A DNA stretch of 64,000 nt from Cyanoderma ruficeps (GCA_008694505.1 VZDJ01006585.1:10426847-10490846), one strand, 5' to 3'. Shown: positions 24,435 through 37,306, counted from the stretch's first letter. Translations and numbers: made by a program. Notes: a model not told the origin generated them from the sequence alone.

Positions 24435-24454
24435 TATCTACATATATGTAGATA
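24435..24454. repeat. 20-base perfect palindrome
   Basis: TATCTACATA is followed by its reverse complement TATGTAGATA. It lies about 20 bases upstream of the truncated ERVL LTR fragment. Confidence 0.85.
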
Positions 24455-24473
24455 TATGACAAAATATAAGATG

Positions 24474-24968
24474 GGAACATCCCTGCAGACACTCCAGTCA
24501 GTGGAGAAGGAGTGGAAGGAGGTGCTCCACACACTGTGGCTGATTCCCTTGGAACCCATGGTGCAGACCATGGTGAAGAAGCTGTGCCTCTGCAGCCTGT
24601 GCAGTACCATGGGCATGCAGAGATCCACCTGCAGCCCATGGAGGAACCACACAGCAGAGCAGGTGGATACCAGAGAGGAGACTGTGACCCTGTGGGATCC
24701 CCACGGTGCACCAGGGTCCTGGACGGGACCTGCAGGCCTGTGAGAAGGAGCCCATGGTAGAGAGTTTTCTGATCGGTCCTGTGACCATGTGGGGGACCCA
24801 CTCTGGAACAGTGTGTTCTTGGTGGACTACACCCTGTGGAAGAGTGACCCATGATAGTTCATGGAGAACTATGTCCCATGGAAGGGACCCCATGCTGGAG
24901 GAGGGAAGGACTCCTCTCCCTGAGCAGTAGGAAAAACCATGTGTGATGAACTGACCATAACCCCCAGG
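24474..24968 (+). mobile_element. ERVL-type LTR, internal fragment
   Basis: This matches the middle of the LTRs at 3931-4985 (+) and 40406-41459 (-). It begins at the CCCTGCAGACACTC motif, runs through the degenerate CCATGG/CTGGAG units (for example CCCATGGAAGGGACCCCATG near 24871-24890), and stops soon after GATGAACTGACCATAACCCC. The TATA side and the polyadenylation side are both missing. The - strand is open for 221 codons (24498-25163), discussed as a finding; I do not treat that frame as a gene. Confidence 0.85.
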
Positions 24969-25375
24969 ATGAGATTGAGACATTTTAAATTTGGCATAGA
25001 TATCCTGTCCTGTGAAGTCAATTGCTACCATCTCTGTTATGTCAATAGAGAAGCAATCACAACATAAATACACATAACTGCCAAATGGTAATCCAGAATA
25101 GAGGTTAGAAAAATATATAAGCTTCCCTTCCTGACACTCCTGCAAGGCTATCTGTTGCTTCAAAATAATGATGTAATGTTTCAGGAAGGACAGATTATAG
25201 GGAAGCAGAAACTTCCATAAGGCTTTTTCACCCCAAATTTTCCAGTCCTTATTAATTAAGTGGTTATAAATTCTGACTTTCTTTTAGCAAATGCAAACTA
25301 AAATGCACTCTTTATCATAACTAAATACACAGAAACACATGGGACAATATTCAGGCTTTAAGAGTTTCTATTCTT

Positions 25376-25420
25376 ATTGAATTAATAAATAAGAAAGCAT
25401 TGAATTAATAAATAAGAAAA
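25376..25420. repeat. 23-base tandem duplication
   Basis: ATTGAATTAATAAATAAGAA is repeated head to tail with a period of 23 bases. Confidence 0.85.
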
Positions 25421-26346
25421 TAAACAGTAATAACTATGTCAGTAGTTCCTGCTGGAATTCTCAAATAGTCTGCAGTGATGCTTCCAACTTCTGGTCAAAC
25501 TGATTACCTAGCCCCAGTAATTAGTACCACTTAATGTAAAGTGCTGTTCAGTGTATTAGAAATCTCTTGTCAGAAGATGCCCTGGGCTGACAGCAGGGTG
25601 ACCAAACTAATTCTCGCTTTTAGAACAGACAGAAATTGTAGGTCAGGGATAAGCAAAATATGCTCACATTTCAGCTGCCTCAATTAGATCTGTATCTAGG
25701 ATAAAAATTTCCTGTGGTTAAGTCTTATATGCAACTGACCCTTTGCCTTCATGAATATGAATGCTCACAGAAAAGTTAAGCTGGGAAAAAATACAGTGGT
25801 GATTTCTCAAGAGTAAGTTGGCAGGTTATGCTCATTTATTTATTTATATCTTCTCCATCATAATGCCTGCTTTAGGATACATGGGATATCCTTTACTCAC
25901 ACTCTGTTTAGAGATATTTAAGAGTATAAGAAAAGCTTAAAATATTAATAAAATAATGCAGCTAATTTCCAGTATAAAAATATCTTCAGAAAATGACCAA
26001 AACTTTCACAAAAACTACCTACTGAACAAGAGAAGACTGTGAGATTTGTGATGAAAAAGATTATTCCTGTAAGATGTGTTTCTTCACATTTTTCCTTTTT
26101 TATTTTAACACTAGTGTTTTTGACACAACATCCATTTTGTATCATCTCACTCAAATTCTAATCTTTGGAACAAGCCTAAAATCAACATTAAACTGGCCCT
26201 GCAAAATAGCTGTAAATGAACAAAAAAAAAACCTGATGGAAACACATTCTTGGAATCAATACCGAAGAAAGGAGTTTTCATATTCCTAATATTGAAGTGA
26301 TTGGGGTTTTGTTGTTGTTTGTTTGTTTTTGTTTGTTATTATAATT

Positions 26347-26370
26347 ATCATCATCATCATCATCATCATC
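26347..26370. repeat. (ATC)n microsatellite
   Basis: Eight uninterrupted ATC units follow an AT-rich lead-in. Confidence 0.9.
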
Positions 26371-26734
26371 AGGGAAAACAAGTCCATGTTATTTGAAATA
26401 AGTTTTAAAATTCCAGCCTCATAAGAAATGACTGAAGCATTGGTATGTTAATCACAGAATCGTGATATTTTGGACCTTGATATTCTGAGCTAAAGATACC
26501 ATATTGTTTGATATTTTTATTTTCAGTGATGCAATTCCAATTGCAGAAATGTAGGTAACTAAAAAGAAAATGGATCATAAACTGAATTATTCAATAATTT
26601 TGAAATGAATTTGCCTTTCTCAGTGAGGTCAAAAAGCAGATTTTAGGTCAAACCATAAATATAAATATATTTATATTAGCGGTTTTAAGGTATTTCAGAT
26701 GCATTAATTTTTATACAGCTTTTCACAGCTCTGA

Positions 26735-27066
26735 ATAGCTTTATCCTGAAGGGAGTCTACAAGAAAGGTGAAGAGGTCTTTTTCACACAGACGTGTAGTG
26801 ATGGGACAAGGGGTAATTGCTTTAAGCTGAAGGACAGTAGGTTTATATTAGATACAAGAAAGATATTCTTAATTATCAGTGTGGTGAAGAACTGCAACAG
26901 GTTGACCAGAGAAGTTGTGAATGCCTATCTATGGAAGTGTTCAAGGATATGTTTTTTTGGGCCCTGAGCAAATAAGTCTAACGGATGACATCCCTGCCCA
27001 TAGAGGGGCTTGGATTTAGATGATCTTTAAGGTCCCTTCAAACCCAAAAAATTCTATGATTCTATG
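26735..27066 (+). mobile_element. CR1 LINE 3' end
   Basis: This is the last 330 bases of a CR1 element. Landmarks are GGGAGTCTACAAGAAAGGTG, GATGGGACAAGGGGTAATTG, AACTGCAACAGGTTGACCAG, GATGATCTTTAAGGTCCCTT and the terminal ATTCTATGATTCTATG direct repeat that marks the exact CR1 3' terminus. It is 5'-truncated and diverged, with frames broken. Confidence 0.93.
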
Positions 27067-28365
27067 AGCATAAAAACAGAGCATGGTATTGAATTCTGAG
27101 TGACATTCTACAGGAGTGATTGCAATTAATATTAAAATACAGTTTTTTGTCTAATGAACTGTGAATAATCAAGTTTTATTTAAAAAGCCCTAATTTGTTT
27201 AGGTACAGGCATTGCCTAGTTATCCAATTATTGCTGCAAAATTACAAATGGGGAAAGTCAAATCTGTTAAATTAGAAAGGTCACCAAAGTAATTAAGACT
27301 GCTGAAGCATATTATTAATACTTTACAGTAGGTGGAGCACTGCTGAAATTTACCTGCTTTTCCTTGTTATGTAAATGATGGGCTTTTGTACCATCTGTGT
27401 TTAAATGAGTTAATTTACAGATAAAAGAATTGTAAAAGAGAAGGCAAGGTTCTGGGCAAGAAAATTCTTATCAGCAACAAAAATAAATTAAAACTGTTTT
27501 CTTTCCTTAGTGAGATTGTGTGTTGCTAATTCTGTGTTGAGGATGTTGAAATTTTTTACCTGTGGTTCAAAAGAAATAAGATAACAGGAAAAAAATGAGC
27601 AACGATGGTTTAGGTGAAGAAATTTGCATTGAGGATGAAGAGAATGATAAGCGTAATCCTGTGGTAAATTTATGTTTCTGGCACTTAATAAAGAACATGG
27701 AATTTAATGAATAAGACATAAGACTCTATGCCCCTCCAATCTTAACCAGAGTTAAATTTTGGTTTGCTATTCCTATTTTGGTATTGATATGTTTATTTTT
27801 GACTACAGGAACAGAATACAGTTTCAGACATTATATAAGTGAAAAATAGCATCAAGCACTAATTGCTTAAGACACGCCAGCACCTAGAATTTTAAACAGT
27901 TTGGTACAGGGAAATAAACAATCTTCTGATATAGAATTATATAAGCTAACCATTAGGGAGCTGTGCAGATATTTTACTGATTACATCCTGAAACATTTTC
28001 ACATATCACCAGTTGGTGTAGTATCAGCCACAGAAATAACCATTGTAGATATATGGATGTGTACATTAACACCCGTTACCACACCACTCAGTTTTATTCA
28101 AACAGTAAACTAACTTGTAATGTATTGGAAATGCAGCATAAAAAGCAAGGAAATCATGGTAGAAGATCTTGAAGCTGATAAAATCAGCCAATGCAGAAGT
28201 GAATCTCTGTGTGTACAAGCATGTTTATTCCTGTCCTTCCAAGTTTGATGCTTGTACAGAGAGCAATACTCATGGTCAATCTTTACATCTTTGAAGGCCT
28301 GGAAACAAGTTGCTAAATACCTATGATGTTTACTTAATTGCATATCAAACTATATGACATTCAGG
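27067..28365. other. Unique AT-rich non-coding DNA
   Basis: No repeat or gene recognised between two CR1 pieces. Confidence 0.55.
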
Positions 28366-28560
28366 TTCATGATCTCTCTCAGTTTACAGGCAACACTAAG
28401 ATGGGAAGGAGTGTAGATCTGCTGGAGGGCAGGAAGGCTCTGCAGAGGGATCAGGAAAGGCTGGATCAATTTGCTGAGGTCAATTGTATGAGGTTCAACA
28501 AAGTAAAGTGTCAGGTCCTCCTGCACTTGCATCACAACAACTCAACATATGCAACAGTAC
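28366..28560 (+). mobile_element. CR1 LINE fragment (ORF2, after the RT core)
   Basis: A short CR1 piece with TTTACAGGCAACACTAAG, GGGAAGGAGTGTAGATCTGC, CAGAGGGATCAGGAAAGGCT and ATGAGGTTCAACAAAGTAAA. It corresponds to the ORF2 part just before the segment present at 61430-61500. Both ends are missing. Confidence 0.85.
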
Positions 28561-28648
28561 AGCATTTAACCAGAATTCATTTGTTCCCCCAGTCATCTGT
28601 AAGAGGCTCCATATTCAGATTATTGTGATCTTTGGGATATTAGTTTAC

Positions 28649-28706
28649 TCCCTCTCCTCTCCTCTCCTCTCCTCTCCTCTCCNCTCCTCTCCTCTCTTCT
28701 CCTCCT
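28649..28706. repeat. (CCTCT)n microsatellite with an ambiguous base
   Basis: About eleven pentamer units of CCTCT/CTCTC type, with an N at 28683 and an interrupted end. It lies between two CR1 fragments on opposite strands. The N suggests a length or base conflict in the reads. Confidence 0.92.
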
Positions 28707-28710
28707 GCGA

Positions 28711-28985
28711 TATAGAATCATAAAACAGTTTGAAAAGGACCTTTTAAAGGTCATCAAGTCCAACATCCCTGTAAAGATCAGGGACATTTTCAATTATGTC
28801 AGGTTGCTTAGAGCCATGTCCAATCTGATCTTGAATGTTCCCACGGATGGGTCATCTCAGCCTCTGGACAACCTGTTTCAGTGTTTTATCACCCACATTG
28901 TATAAAATATCTTTCTTACAGATAATTTAAATCCACCCTCCTTCTATTTAAAACCATCATCCCTTTTCCTAGCACAACAGATCCT
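28711..28985 (-). mobile_element. CR1 LINE 3' end
   Basis: The + strand shows the complement of the CR1 terminus (ATAGAATCATAAAACAGTTT) followed by GGTCATCAAGTCCAACATCC and CAGCCTCTGGACAACCTGTT. The 3' end abuts the CCTCT microsatellite. It is diverged, with no usable frame, and 5'-truncated near 28985. Confidence 0.9.
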
Positions 28986-30074
28986 GCCATATAACCTTTA
29001 TTCAATGTGTTTTCTAGTTATCTGAAATATTTTGTTTAACTAGACCTACAAGTGGACCAGGATTTTTGTAAAATCCCAACAAAATCAGATACTGGTCTTA
29101 GATTGATCTTTGGGCTTAACTGTGAACAGTGTTTTAATGTGTAAAAGCCAGTTATGCTAATTTTACTTGTAAATAAGGACCAAGAGTAGGGGTTTTTTTC
29201 TGACATGAATTTTAATAAGATCTCCATCAGAGATCAAATTTGTGGGGTTTTGTTTTGTTGTTGTTGTAGCACAGCACCAGTGTCGTCCAATACTATTTAT
29301 GGTGAAAAATATACTAACTTCTGGTTATCTTGTAATGTGATTTTTGAGGCTAAAACATACAAAATTGGTAGCTTAGACAGACCATACTACTTATTAATGG
29401 AAAGTTTTTAAGCAGGAGTTACTAAGTTGGATTAAAATGGTTCTGTTGTGAACAAAACTCTCTATCTATCTTATTTTTCTTTCACAGTCTTTCTTGCCAC
29501 AAAGACAGCTGGTAAGATAATATCATTTATAATGACAAACAATTATCTGCCATCATTATCTGCAGTGATCTCAGGAAAGTTAGAAAAATGGGCTTGTTTT
29601 TTCTGAAAAGTAAAAAAACAGGAAGATAGGAAAACTTGCCTTAAAACAATTTAAAGTATGAGTTCCACTACCTGCAACATCAAAAAAAAAATAATTAAAT
29701 GTCTTTTTTTGCTTCACAAAACTCTGTAGGTAAAGCAGCCTGGTTTTGGTATGAAATTTCTTGAGTGAATTGTCAATATCTGAAGGGTGATTGAAATTTT
29801 ACAGTCATTCCTAGTGAGAATTTAGAGCTCAAACCACTTCTAATTAAAGTAAGTGGAAATATTTTCAGTAAGCTGAGAAGGAAATAGAAAAGGTCATTCT
29901 CTTATATCAAGTAATATAATGAATGGTATGACAGACATGAAAGCATTAATTTAGGTTTTTATGGAGAAACAAAAGGGCTTGGGAAATCAATGGTCTATAT
30001 ATAGAGGAAGGACAGAAAAGAAGTAACCGGGGAGAAGTGTACATAACTAGAAGGCTGGTCGGGACTCTTCTCTG
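28986..30074. other. Unique AT-rich non-coding DNA
   Basis: No gene or repeat body recognised. Confidence 0.5.
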
Positions 30075-30300
30075 GAAGAAAAATAGCTATTGAAATAGAT
30101 TCAAATTTATGTTGGGAATTTGTTGTAGACCACCAGATAGAAAATATTGTAAAATGGCCTGTGAAAGCAAAAGAATTTGCGATAAAGGAAAAACAGTTTT
30201 GATGGGAGATTTTAATTATCTTGATGTAAACTGGTATGAATATGAAGACTATAGTTAGACAAATGACTATGCAAAGAATATTTTGAGGTTCTGTCTCAGA
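30075..30300 (+). mobile_element. Ancient CR1/L3-type LINE remnant (endonuclease region)
   Basis: A strongly diverged match to the AP-endonuclease part of ORF2. TTGTTGTAGACCACCAGATA corresponds to the VCYRPPDQ-type segment. GATGGGAGATTTTAATTATC, continuing to GATGTAAACTGG, corresponds to the GDFN..D..W motif. Frames are broken by stops. The age and exact subfamily (CR1 or L3) cannot be settled by eye. Confidence 0.65.
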
Positions 30301-33300
30301 TTTTCTCTAAGTAGCTCACACATCAAATCTCTTCATTTTACAAATCAAAATGTTCCCATTTTCCATTTGTTAAGTCTAAAGTCAATGTCAAAAAATGAGT
30401 TTTACAGTCTTACTTAGTCTGCTATGCCTAGTTATCCTTGAAAATCATATGTCAAATAAAAATTATTTTCATGATGAACACATCACAACCACAAGTGCTT
30501 CAGTAGTGAATTGTTCATATAAGAGGGTAAGTTTCTTTAGAAAATAACGTAAAACTACTGATAGAAGATGAGATGATAAAATGCAAATTCAAGGCACAAC
30601 TTTTCTGAAAATTCTTTTATTTCTTTATAGCAAATTAATCCCACATAATAACAAAATTGGAAACTCTTCCATGGAAGCAATAAATTACTTTACCCAAGAA
30701 CAGTTTGCTGCATATGCAGCCATATGACAGCCTCATTCACTTTTAAAGTTGAACAATGTAGAAGGCATGAGGTCAAGAGAAACTTAGGAAATGCATCATG
30801 TTCTCTTTCAGTTTTGACTGCAAGGGATCTATTGCATTAATAAATAAGATCTCCAAAATCCTGAAGAGACCAAGACAACTTACAAAAGTTAGAAAATTCT
30901 TTATAAAATAAGTTTGTTTTTATATAGATAAAAACCAGAAGATTAATAGCAAGTTTGTCTACAGCAGAGTGTATATGGCTGTTCAAGGAAAAGTTTGTGA
31001 AGACAAAAGTTGGGCAAATCAGGTTACTCTATGCAGGTCAACATGGAATTGAAGAACCTTGGGACTTTTATTCACATACTGGTTACATCTTGAGTGTTGT
31101 CAATACAATGCTGAGATACACAAGATCCTCACCTAATTAACTTTCCTAATCTAAAGACTAGGGTGAAAACTGTAAAATAAGATTTGCAGTCAACACAAAG
31201 TTAAAATTGCTGGAGAAAATCCAGAACTCTGTTGCATGGGCAAAAGTGGAACAGAAGCTATTAATGCAGAGCTCCAAGGGTAAAACAATTTGGGGTCTGT
31301 TTTGGGGTTTTTTATACATATTTTTCTATTAAAAAACATTATTTCATAAATAGTAACTATGATTATTTGCAACAAAAGAGAGGCTGCATGTTTCTTATGA
31401 GTTCAAATAAAGTATTCGGCTTTTCAAAAGCATCCTTTTATCAAAACACCCATCAACATTAACTTTACACTGAACATTGAATCTCTCAGATTTTCTTCCA
31501 TGTGCTGAGCACAAAATAAAGGGTTTTTTTACTGTAAATCAATGGATAAAATTTGTCTTCCAAATTAACAAATTAAAATCCAGAGCTATGTACTAAAAAA
31601 CTTTCCCTTATAGCCTTGCAGAGAAAAAGCAGAAGTAGCACTTTACATTGTTATTCTAAAAAAAAAAGTTTGATTTTTTAAAAATTCATTTAATATAAGA
31701 TATATTCTGGGGAAAAAGTAATTAAAATATATCAATATAACTATCATATCTTTAAGAGTATCAATTTCTTACATTCTTCTCAAAGTACTGAATCAGACTA
31801 ATGCCTAAAAACTAGTAGGTTTTACTTTGTTAACAGTCAAAACCAAACAAAACCCTCAAATACTTCTTTTTAACTAATAACTGTAATTCTGTAGAGCTAA
31901 TTTCTTCAAGACATTTTTTCCATACATAACGGATTTTAGGGAATCAACATACAATTAAATTTAAAAACAAATCAAAGTATAATTTAAAAATAAAATGTGA
32001 GTAATTTTCTATAACCATACAAAAAAGTTTCTCTCTAACCTTTGAGTAAAAATTTAATCTAACTTCACCTTCACAGCACTACGTTCTTAGATTCACCTGA
32101 GAGAAGTGGACATTGATTCATTACCTAATTATTACACGAAGATAAATAGGACAGTGAAGGCAGATATTTTGCGAATTTATGTATGCTTTCATTATTAACA
32201 GTGTAGTGCAGTGCGATTGCTTAAGTGGAAATTTTAATCTGAAAGTAGATTCCTAATTTAGAGAATACTGGGTTTTTTTATAGGACAGAAGAAGGGCTGA
32301 AACAACAACCCAGCTTCAGAAGGAGTTTAGCATGTCTGGGAATAGTATTTCAATCTACTGTTTCTGGGGTTCTGTTACTATGGATACCATTGGTTGCTTT
32401 GGTTTATTAATGCTCTGGGACATAAAATAACACCCTTCAAACATATAGTAAGTGCACTATAGTAACAGTTAGCCATTACAAACTCTGCTAATAAAGGCTT
32501 GCTTTGCTGACGCAGGACTTACATTAGGCACTGCAAAGATAATCATTCAGAGCAATGTAACCCATGTAGCAAATGTGTAAACAGATCCATTTCTAGAGAC
32601 AGATAGAATTTTACCTGGAAGGTTTCTTGTTAAATTATTAGATGACGATCATTACTTTTTGACTAAAACAACTGCAAAACACCCAAGTTATTCAATTTTA
32701 ATCCAGCTTTGTCATCCTCCCTCCATTAGATAACTGAAGCAGCTACAAAAAAATGTCCTCTGCTTTGTGAGAATATATCTGTCTCCATGACTGCTCCAAG
32801 GACAGGCACATAACTGACCATATCTGACAATACACTGATCCCCATGGGCAGGCATAGGATGGTAAGGCCCTCCCTGGCCTCTTGGTATCCGTTAGCTTTG
32901 TGCACAACCAGTTAACACTTCAGGCAACCCTGAAAAAGGCAGGATAAGAGATTTACATATCTCATCTGATTTTGTTATGTATGCTCCAGAAGCAGATTAC
33001 AAGAAGAAGATAACTTCTATTTACCAAGGACCCAGTAGAAGCCTGGGTCCAATTACCCTCTTACCTTACAATTACTCATATACATTGATATTTTCGATAA
33101 AACTGAACTTTTCATGCCATGAAGCCCTTTGAAAGGTACTGTGCAACAGGTCTGTATTGCACTGGATCATGAAGAAACAATCAGGGAACAGTTTGCTGCT
33201 CTTAAAACCTTGTTAAGAGCAATAAGAGATGCACCTTGTACTTCACTGATTCAGTTAAGAACCTTTCATTGGTTAATTTGCTGTTTGACCTGTATAGCAA

Positions 33301-36300
33301 AAATGGAACAAACAGTAACGCATAGTCCAGTTACATACTTTTAATGGGTTACCTGCCTGCAAATAATGCAGGAAATAAAAGCACTAAAAATTCCCTAAGA
33401 GTTATCAGCTCTGTCTTCTCCAATTTTTTTTTTCACATAATCATATGAACATGTATAACTAAAATTGTGTCACAATGTTGTTGATAGAAATCAACCCCGT
33501 GACTTACATTTTAAGTTCCAAATTAAATATAACTTTGCATTTATGTATCAGTCCAGTACCATGGCTGAAAAATTGGTTAAATTTCATATTTTTGTCTAAT
33601 CTTGGATGCAGTACTATTAAATAGATTGTTTTAAATCTCTAAAATAGATTTGTATTTACATAAAACTTTTATTCAATGACTGTGGTCTTTATTAATTTTG
33701 AACCAAACAAAAAATATCATCTTTTATGTACAATGCAAAAAAATAAAAAGAGAATGTCACTGATTTTCTTATCATATGTCTGTCATACTGTGACTAGAAG
33801 CTGATAACAAGCAAAGTAGTTTCAAGGGACTGGTATTTTACTGTCACTCAAATGGAAATAAGATTAAGGACCTAATGCAACTGTAAAGGAAAACATTACT
33901 TCAAAAATAAATCTGAATATAACTTTAATTAAAAAGGAAAAGGTTGTTAAACCCACATATTATTCATAAAATCAAATGCAAAACTTTAGACTTACCTAAA
34001 ACTGTGTATTTCAATAAGCTCAGCTGCAAATGTACTAGAGGAAAGTGATATCACATTGACATTTTACACTGAGTTTTGATTTTATGAAATGTCTTTAAAG
34101 ATAATACTGTGAATATCTTACTGGTTTCTTTAGTCACAGCTTTTGTATTCCTTAAAAGCTGAATATAAACTTCCATACAGTAAATGCATATATGGAATAT
34201 AACTTTAGAATATTAATTAATTTATTTCAATACTGTAGTGACAGTAGAGACAGTTTTAACTCAGCAGGAGAACAACAGAATCTGTAGATTTATTCTTAGC
34301 ATCTTGCAGAAAACCAAGACCTATCATCCTATAAAAGTTTAGTAACTTATTTCAAAGCTTATTCCCTCTTTTTCTAGCTTTTTCATCCATGTTCATATTT
34401 TTTCCTTCTTTTTCCCCAAAATTGTGTAGACTAATAAAGCACTGTGATCTTCTTTGTGATGCTGAATTAACAGACTTCTCCTCATTACAAGTGGATTTCT
34501 CCACCAGAAAGAGCCCAGGAAGAAAGTCCCTTCTCCCCCTGCCCCTGGTAATAAGTGATCTGATATAGAATAATGCCTTAGTCATTCTCCCTCCTAGCTA
34601 CTACAAAAAAAAAAAAAAAATTCTGTCCTGACTGAATCCAGGACAAAGAGCTACTTGTTTCTTTTTTATTCTTCTGCCTGTAAAAAACCATTACCAGTGG
34701 TATATAAAGCATAAAACACACAGGCATTAAATCACAAAGAACTTAAATATCAACTACAATCACCTTGATTCATATGGCCACATTGCAACAGCTTCATTTG
34801 TAAGTCACCAGTAAATACAATACTCTGATAGCTGAAAATTGCTATAGTTCTTACAAATATTTGAAGAGATTTGTCTTTAAACCATCATCACTTAGTACTA
34901 ATAGTGCTATCATGTGACTCCATTTTCTACCTCACCAACCTGGATTTTGTTATCTGCATGGTAAGCAGCATTTATTTTGCCAATATCTAAAAAGAAGAAA
35001 AAATAGTTTTATAAGTTAATTGAGATGTAATCATAAAACCAAAAAATATTATGACATATTTATTTATTCATGCATCACAAGGATGTTGCTTAGTTAGGAA
35101 AATTTAATTTACGGGCCAAATAATTCTGGAAATCTCTTCCAGGGCATAAACCATTTTACACCTTAATCTTAGAAGAAAAGAGAAATTGATATATATCAAA
35201 CAACTTAGCTCTCTAAGTCATTCCCAGTTTTCAGTTGTATAAATATAGCATAAGTGTCAGTTCATTTCTGGCCTTCGTTTTATAGGAAACAGACTAGTGC
35301 CCTTCAAACTGAAACATGGCATTTTATTCTAAGCTGTTGTTTATTCAGTGACTGTTCCCAATAGATAGTACAGAAGAAGTTGTTTCCTGCTGGGTTCCCT
35401 GTACCTGCATAGTATTTTAATACTATATCTGCAGGCTTGAAGTGTACAGCATTAAATTGTGCAACATGGGGAATACAAAGCAGATCCTCAGCTTCATGAT
35501 ATACACAGCTTTCTGATGAGCCAGCTACAGCAAGTATGTAGTTTTTGAGTCACTCTAGTAGTTTCACTTCTCTAAATTAGAACTACTGCCATTTCATGGT
35601 ACCATGTTTTTTATGGGTTTGTCCATACAGAAGATGATCCAAAATCCCTTGCACTTAAGGGATTTCAGAAAGTGCCCCCCCAAAAATGAGTTGTCAGAAC
35701 AAACATCTCTCATAAATTCACATCACATATTTACTTTCTAAATAAATTTCTTAAAGGACACTAAAAGACTAAAATATATATTAAGAATTCACAGCCTATT
35801 TTCAAAATGAAGGGGATAGCAGCAAGAAAGTGGTTATATAAGGAATATTAATTTCCAGAGCAATACAGATATTGCTTATACAAATTTCACAGCTTTTCCC
35901 TTATGCTTCAGTTTCTCTGAAGTATTGTCTATAATATCTCCCACCCAACGTCAACAGTGACCCTTCATACTGGTGGGATTAATTTCGACTCTTGAGTGGT
36001 TTGGAGATGGTTATGTAATCTAATGTCCAGCAGTGACCAATGGAAATAATTAGCATTTCTGGAATTAGGTTTGTTTACATGTCTTCGAGAGCTATCTTTG
36101 ACCCTTTATATCTGGAGATTCACCACTCACTTACCTGTGAAGTTTTGTTGATCATTGTTGGTACAATTTCAGTCACCTAATATTTGGTGATATTGAATGT
36201 AGTCACAGCTATCACATGAATAATCCACATGTATCCAACAGAGCTCCCTTAGCTGTTCTCCTTTTGTGTATAGCACTCTGGGAACAGAACAGGGTTCTGT

Positions 36301-37306
36301 TCAGTGACTGATGCGATGTCAGCTCCCATGACCTAGGATTTGCTTGCTATAGGCACCAAGAGCTGCGGCTGAAGAGGGACAGATTTACCAGGGGCTGGGA
36401 AGGATGGCATTGTTAACACTTCATCACCTCACAGAGTGCAGCATTTGTCCCTGTGTCTCCTGGCATAGGCATGTATATAGATTTGCATATCACTGTCCAT
36501 TTCAAAGAAAATAGGGCAAGGATGAGTCTCCAAGGTCGTGTCTTGAAACTTCACTACATTTTTACCTGATGTTAACTGCTGAAAAGGCTCGTGGAAAAGC
36601 ACCAATGCTGAGGCAAGGTGACAGTCAAATGACTGCTGCAACTTTTTGTGTCAGGCTAGTGGTTTTTAATTAAAATTAAACATATTTGTAAAGTTTCAAA
36701 CTTTTCCTCGTCTTCTGGTAACTAATGAGGAGTCAGCATGTAAAGATTCTTTTTTACCTGTGAAATTAAGAGACATGCCAGGATAATACTGCTAGAGAAG
36801 CAAAGAGGAAAAAAAAGTAGTGTTAAATAAAACAGATGCATTAGACATAGTTTAAATGATATATAGCACCAGGTGCACAATGTCAGTAAGTTGTCTCTTC
36901 TCTCCCTCCTTCTCTGCTGTTTTTTGGTGTTTTTTTCTTTTTTTTTTAATTGTAGATTGAGTTTCTGAGACAGATAAGATTTGGAAAATCTGGAGGGCTG
37001 TTGACTTATCAGCAGAACACAGCTTAACATGTAAATGTGATTCATGCAAATTTCCAAAGATAACAGGCAGACACATTTATAATCTCAGTAAAAAAGAGTC
37101 TCAGTAGGTGAGGTGAGAAGTGTATGAAACTTGGTGCTGCTTACTGACTTGAAACAGATATGGAAGTATACGAATAACTGGGCTTCTGCTTAAATGAAAT
37201 GAATAGATACTTGGGATATTTCTCTTTTTAATCAGAAGGTTGCTAATCATAACTATGGTAGATGAGAAATTAAGCAGTCTTAAAATATGGATAGCAATTT
37301 CCCCCT

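Larger units (their letters stand above)
24969..26734. other. Unique AT-rich non-coding DNA with microsatellites
   Basis: Contains a 23-base tandem duplication (25376-25420), a GTTTGTTT tract near 26304-26336 and an (ATC)n repeat (26347-26370). No coding gene or transposon body was seen. Confidence 0.55.

Noticed and set aside
28649..28706. CRISPR-like or satellite array
   Set aside because: It is a plain pentamer microsatellite without spacers; no CRISPR array occurs in the window.
33129..33344. 71-codon frame starting MKGTVQQVC
   Set aside because: It has plausible helical composition but no family resemblance and no flanking support.
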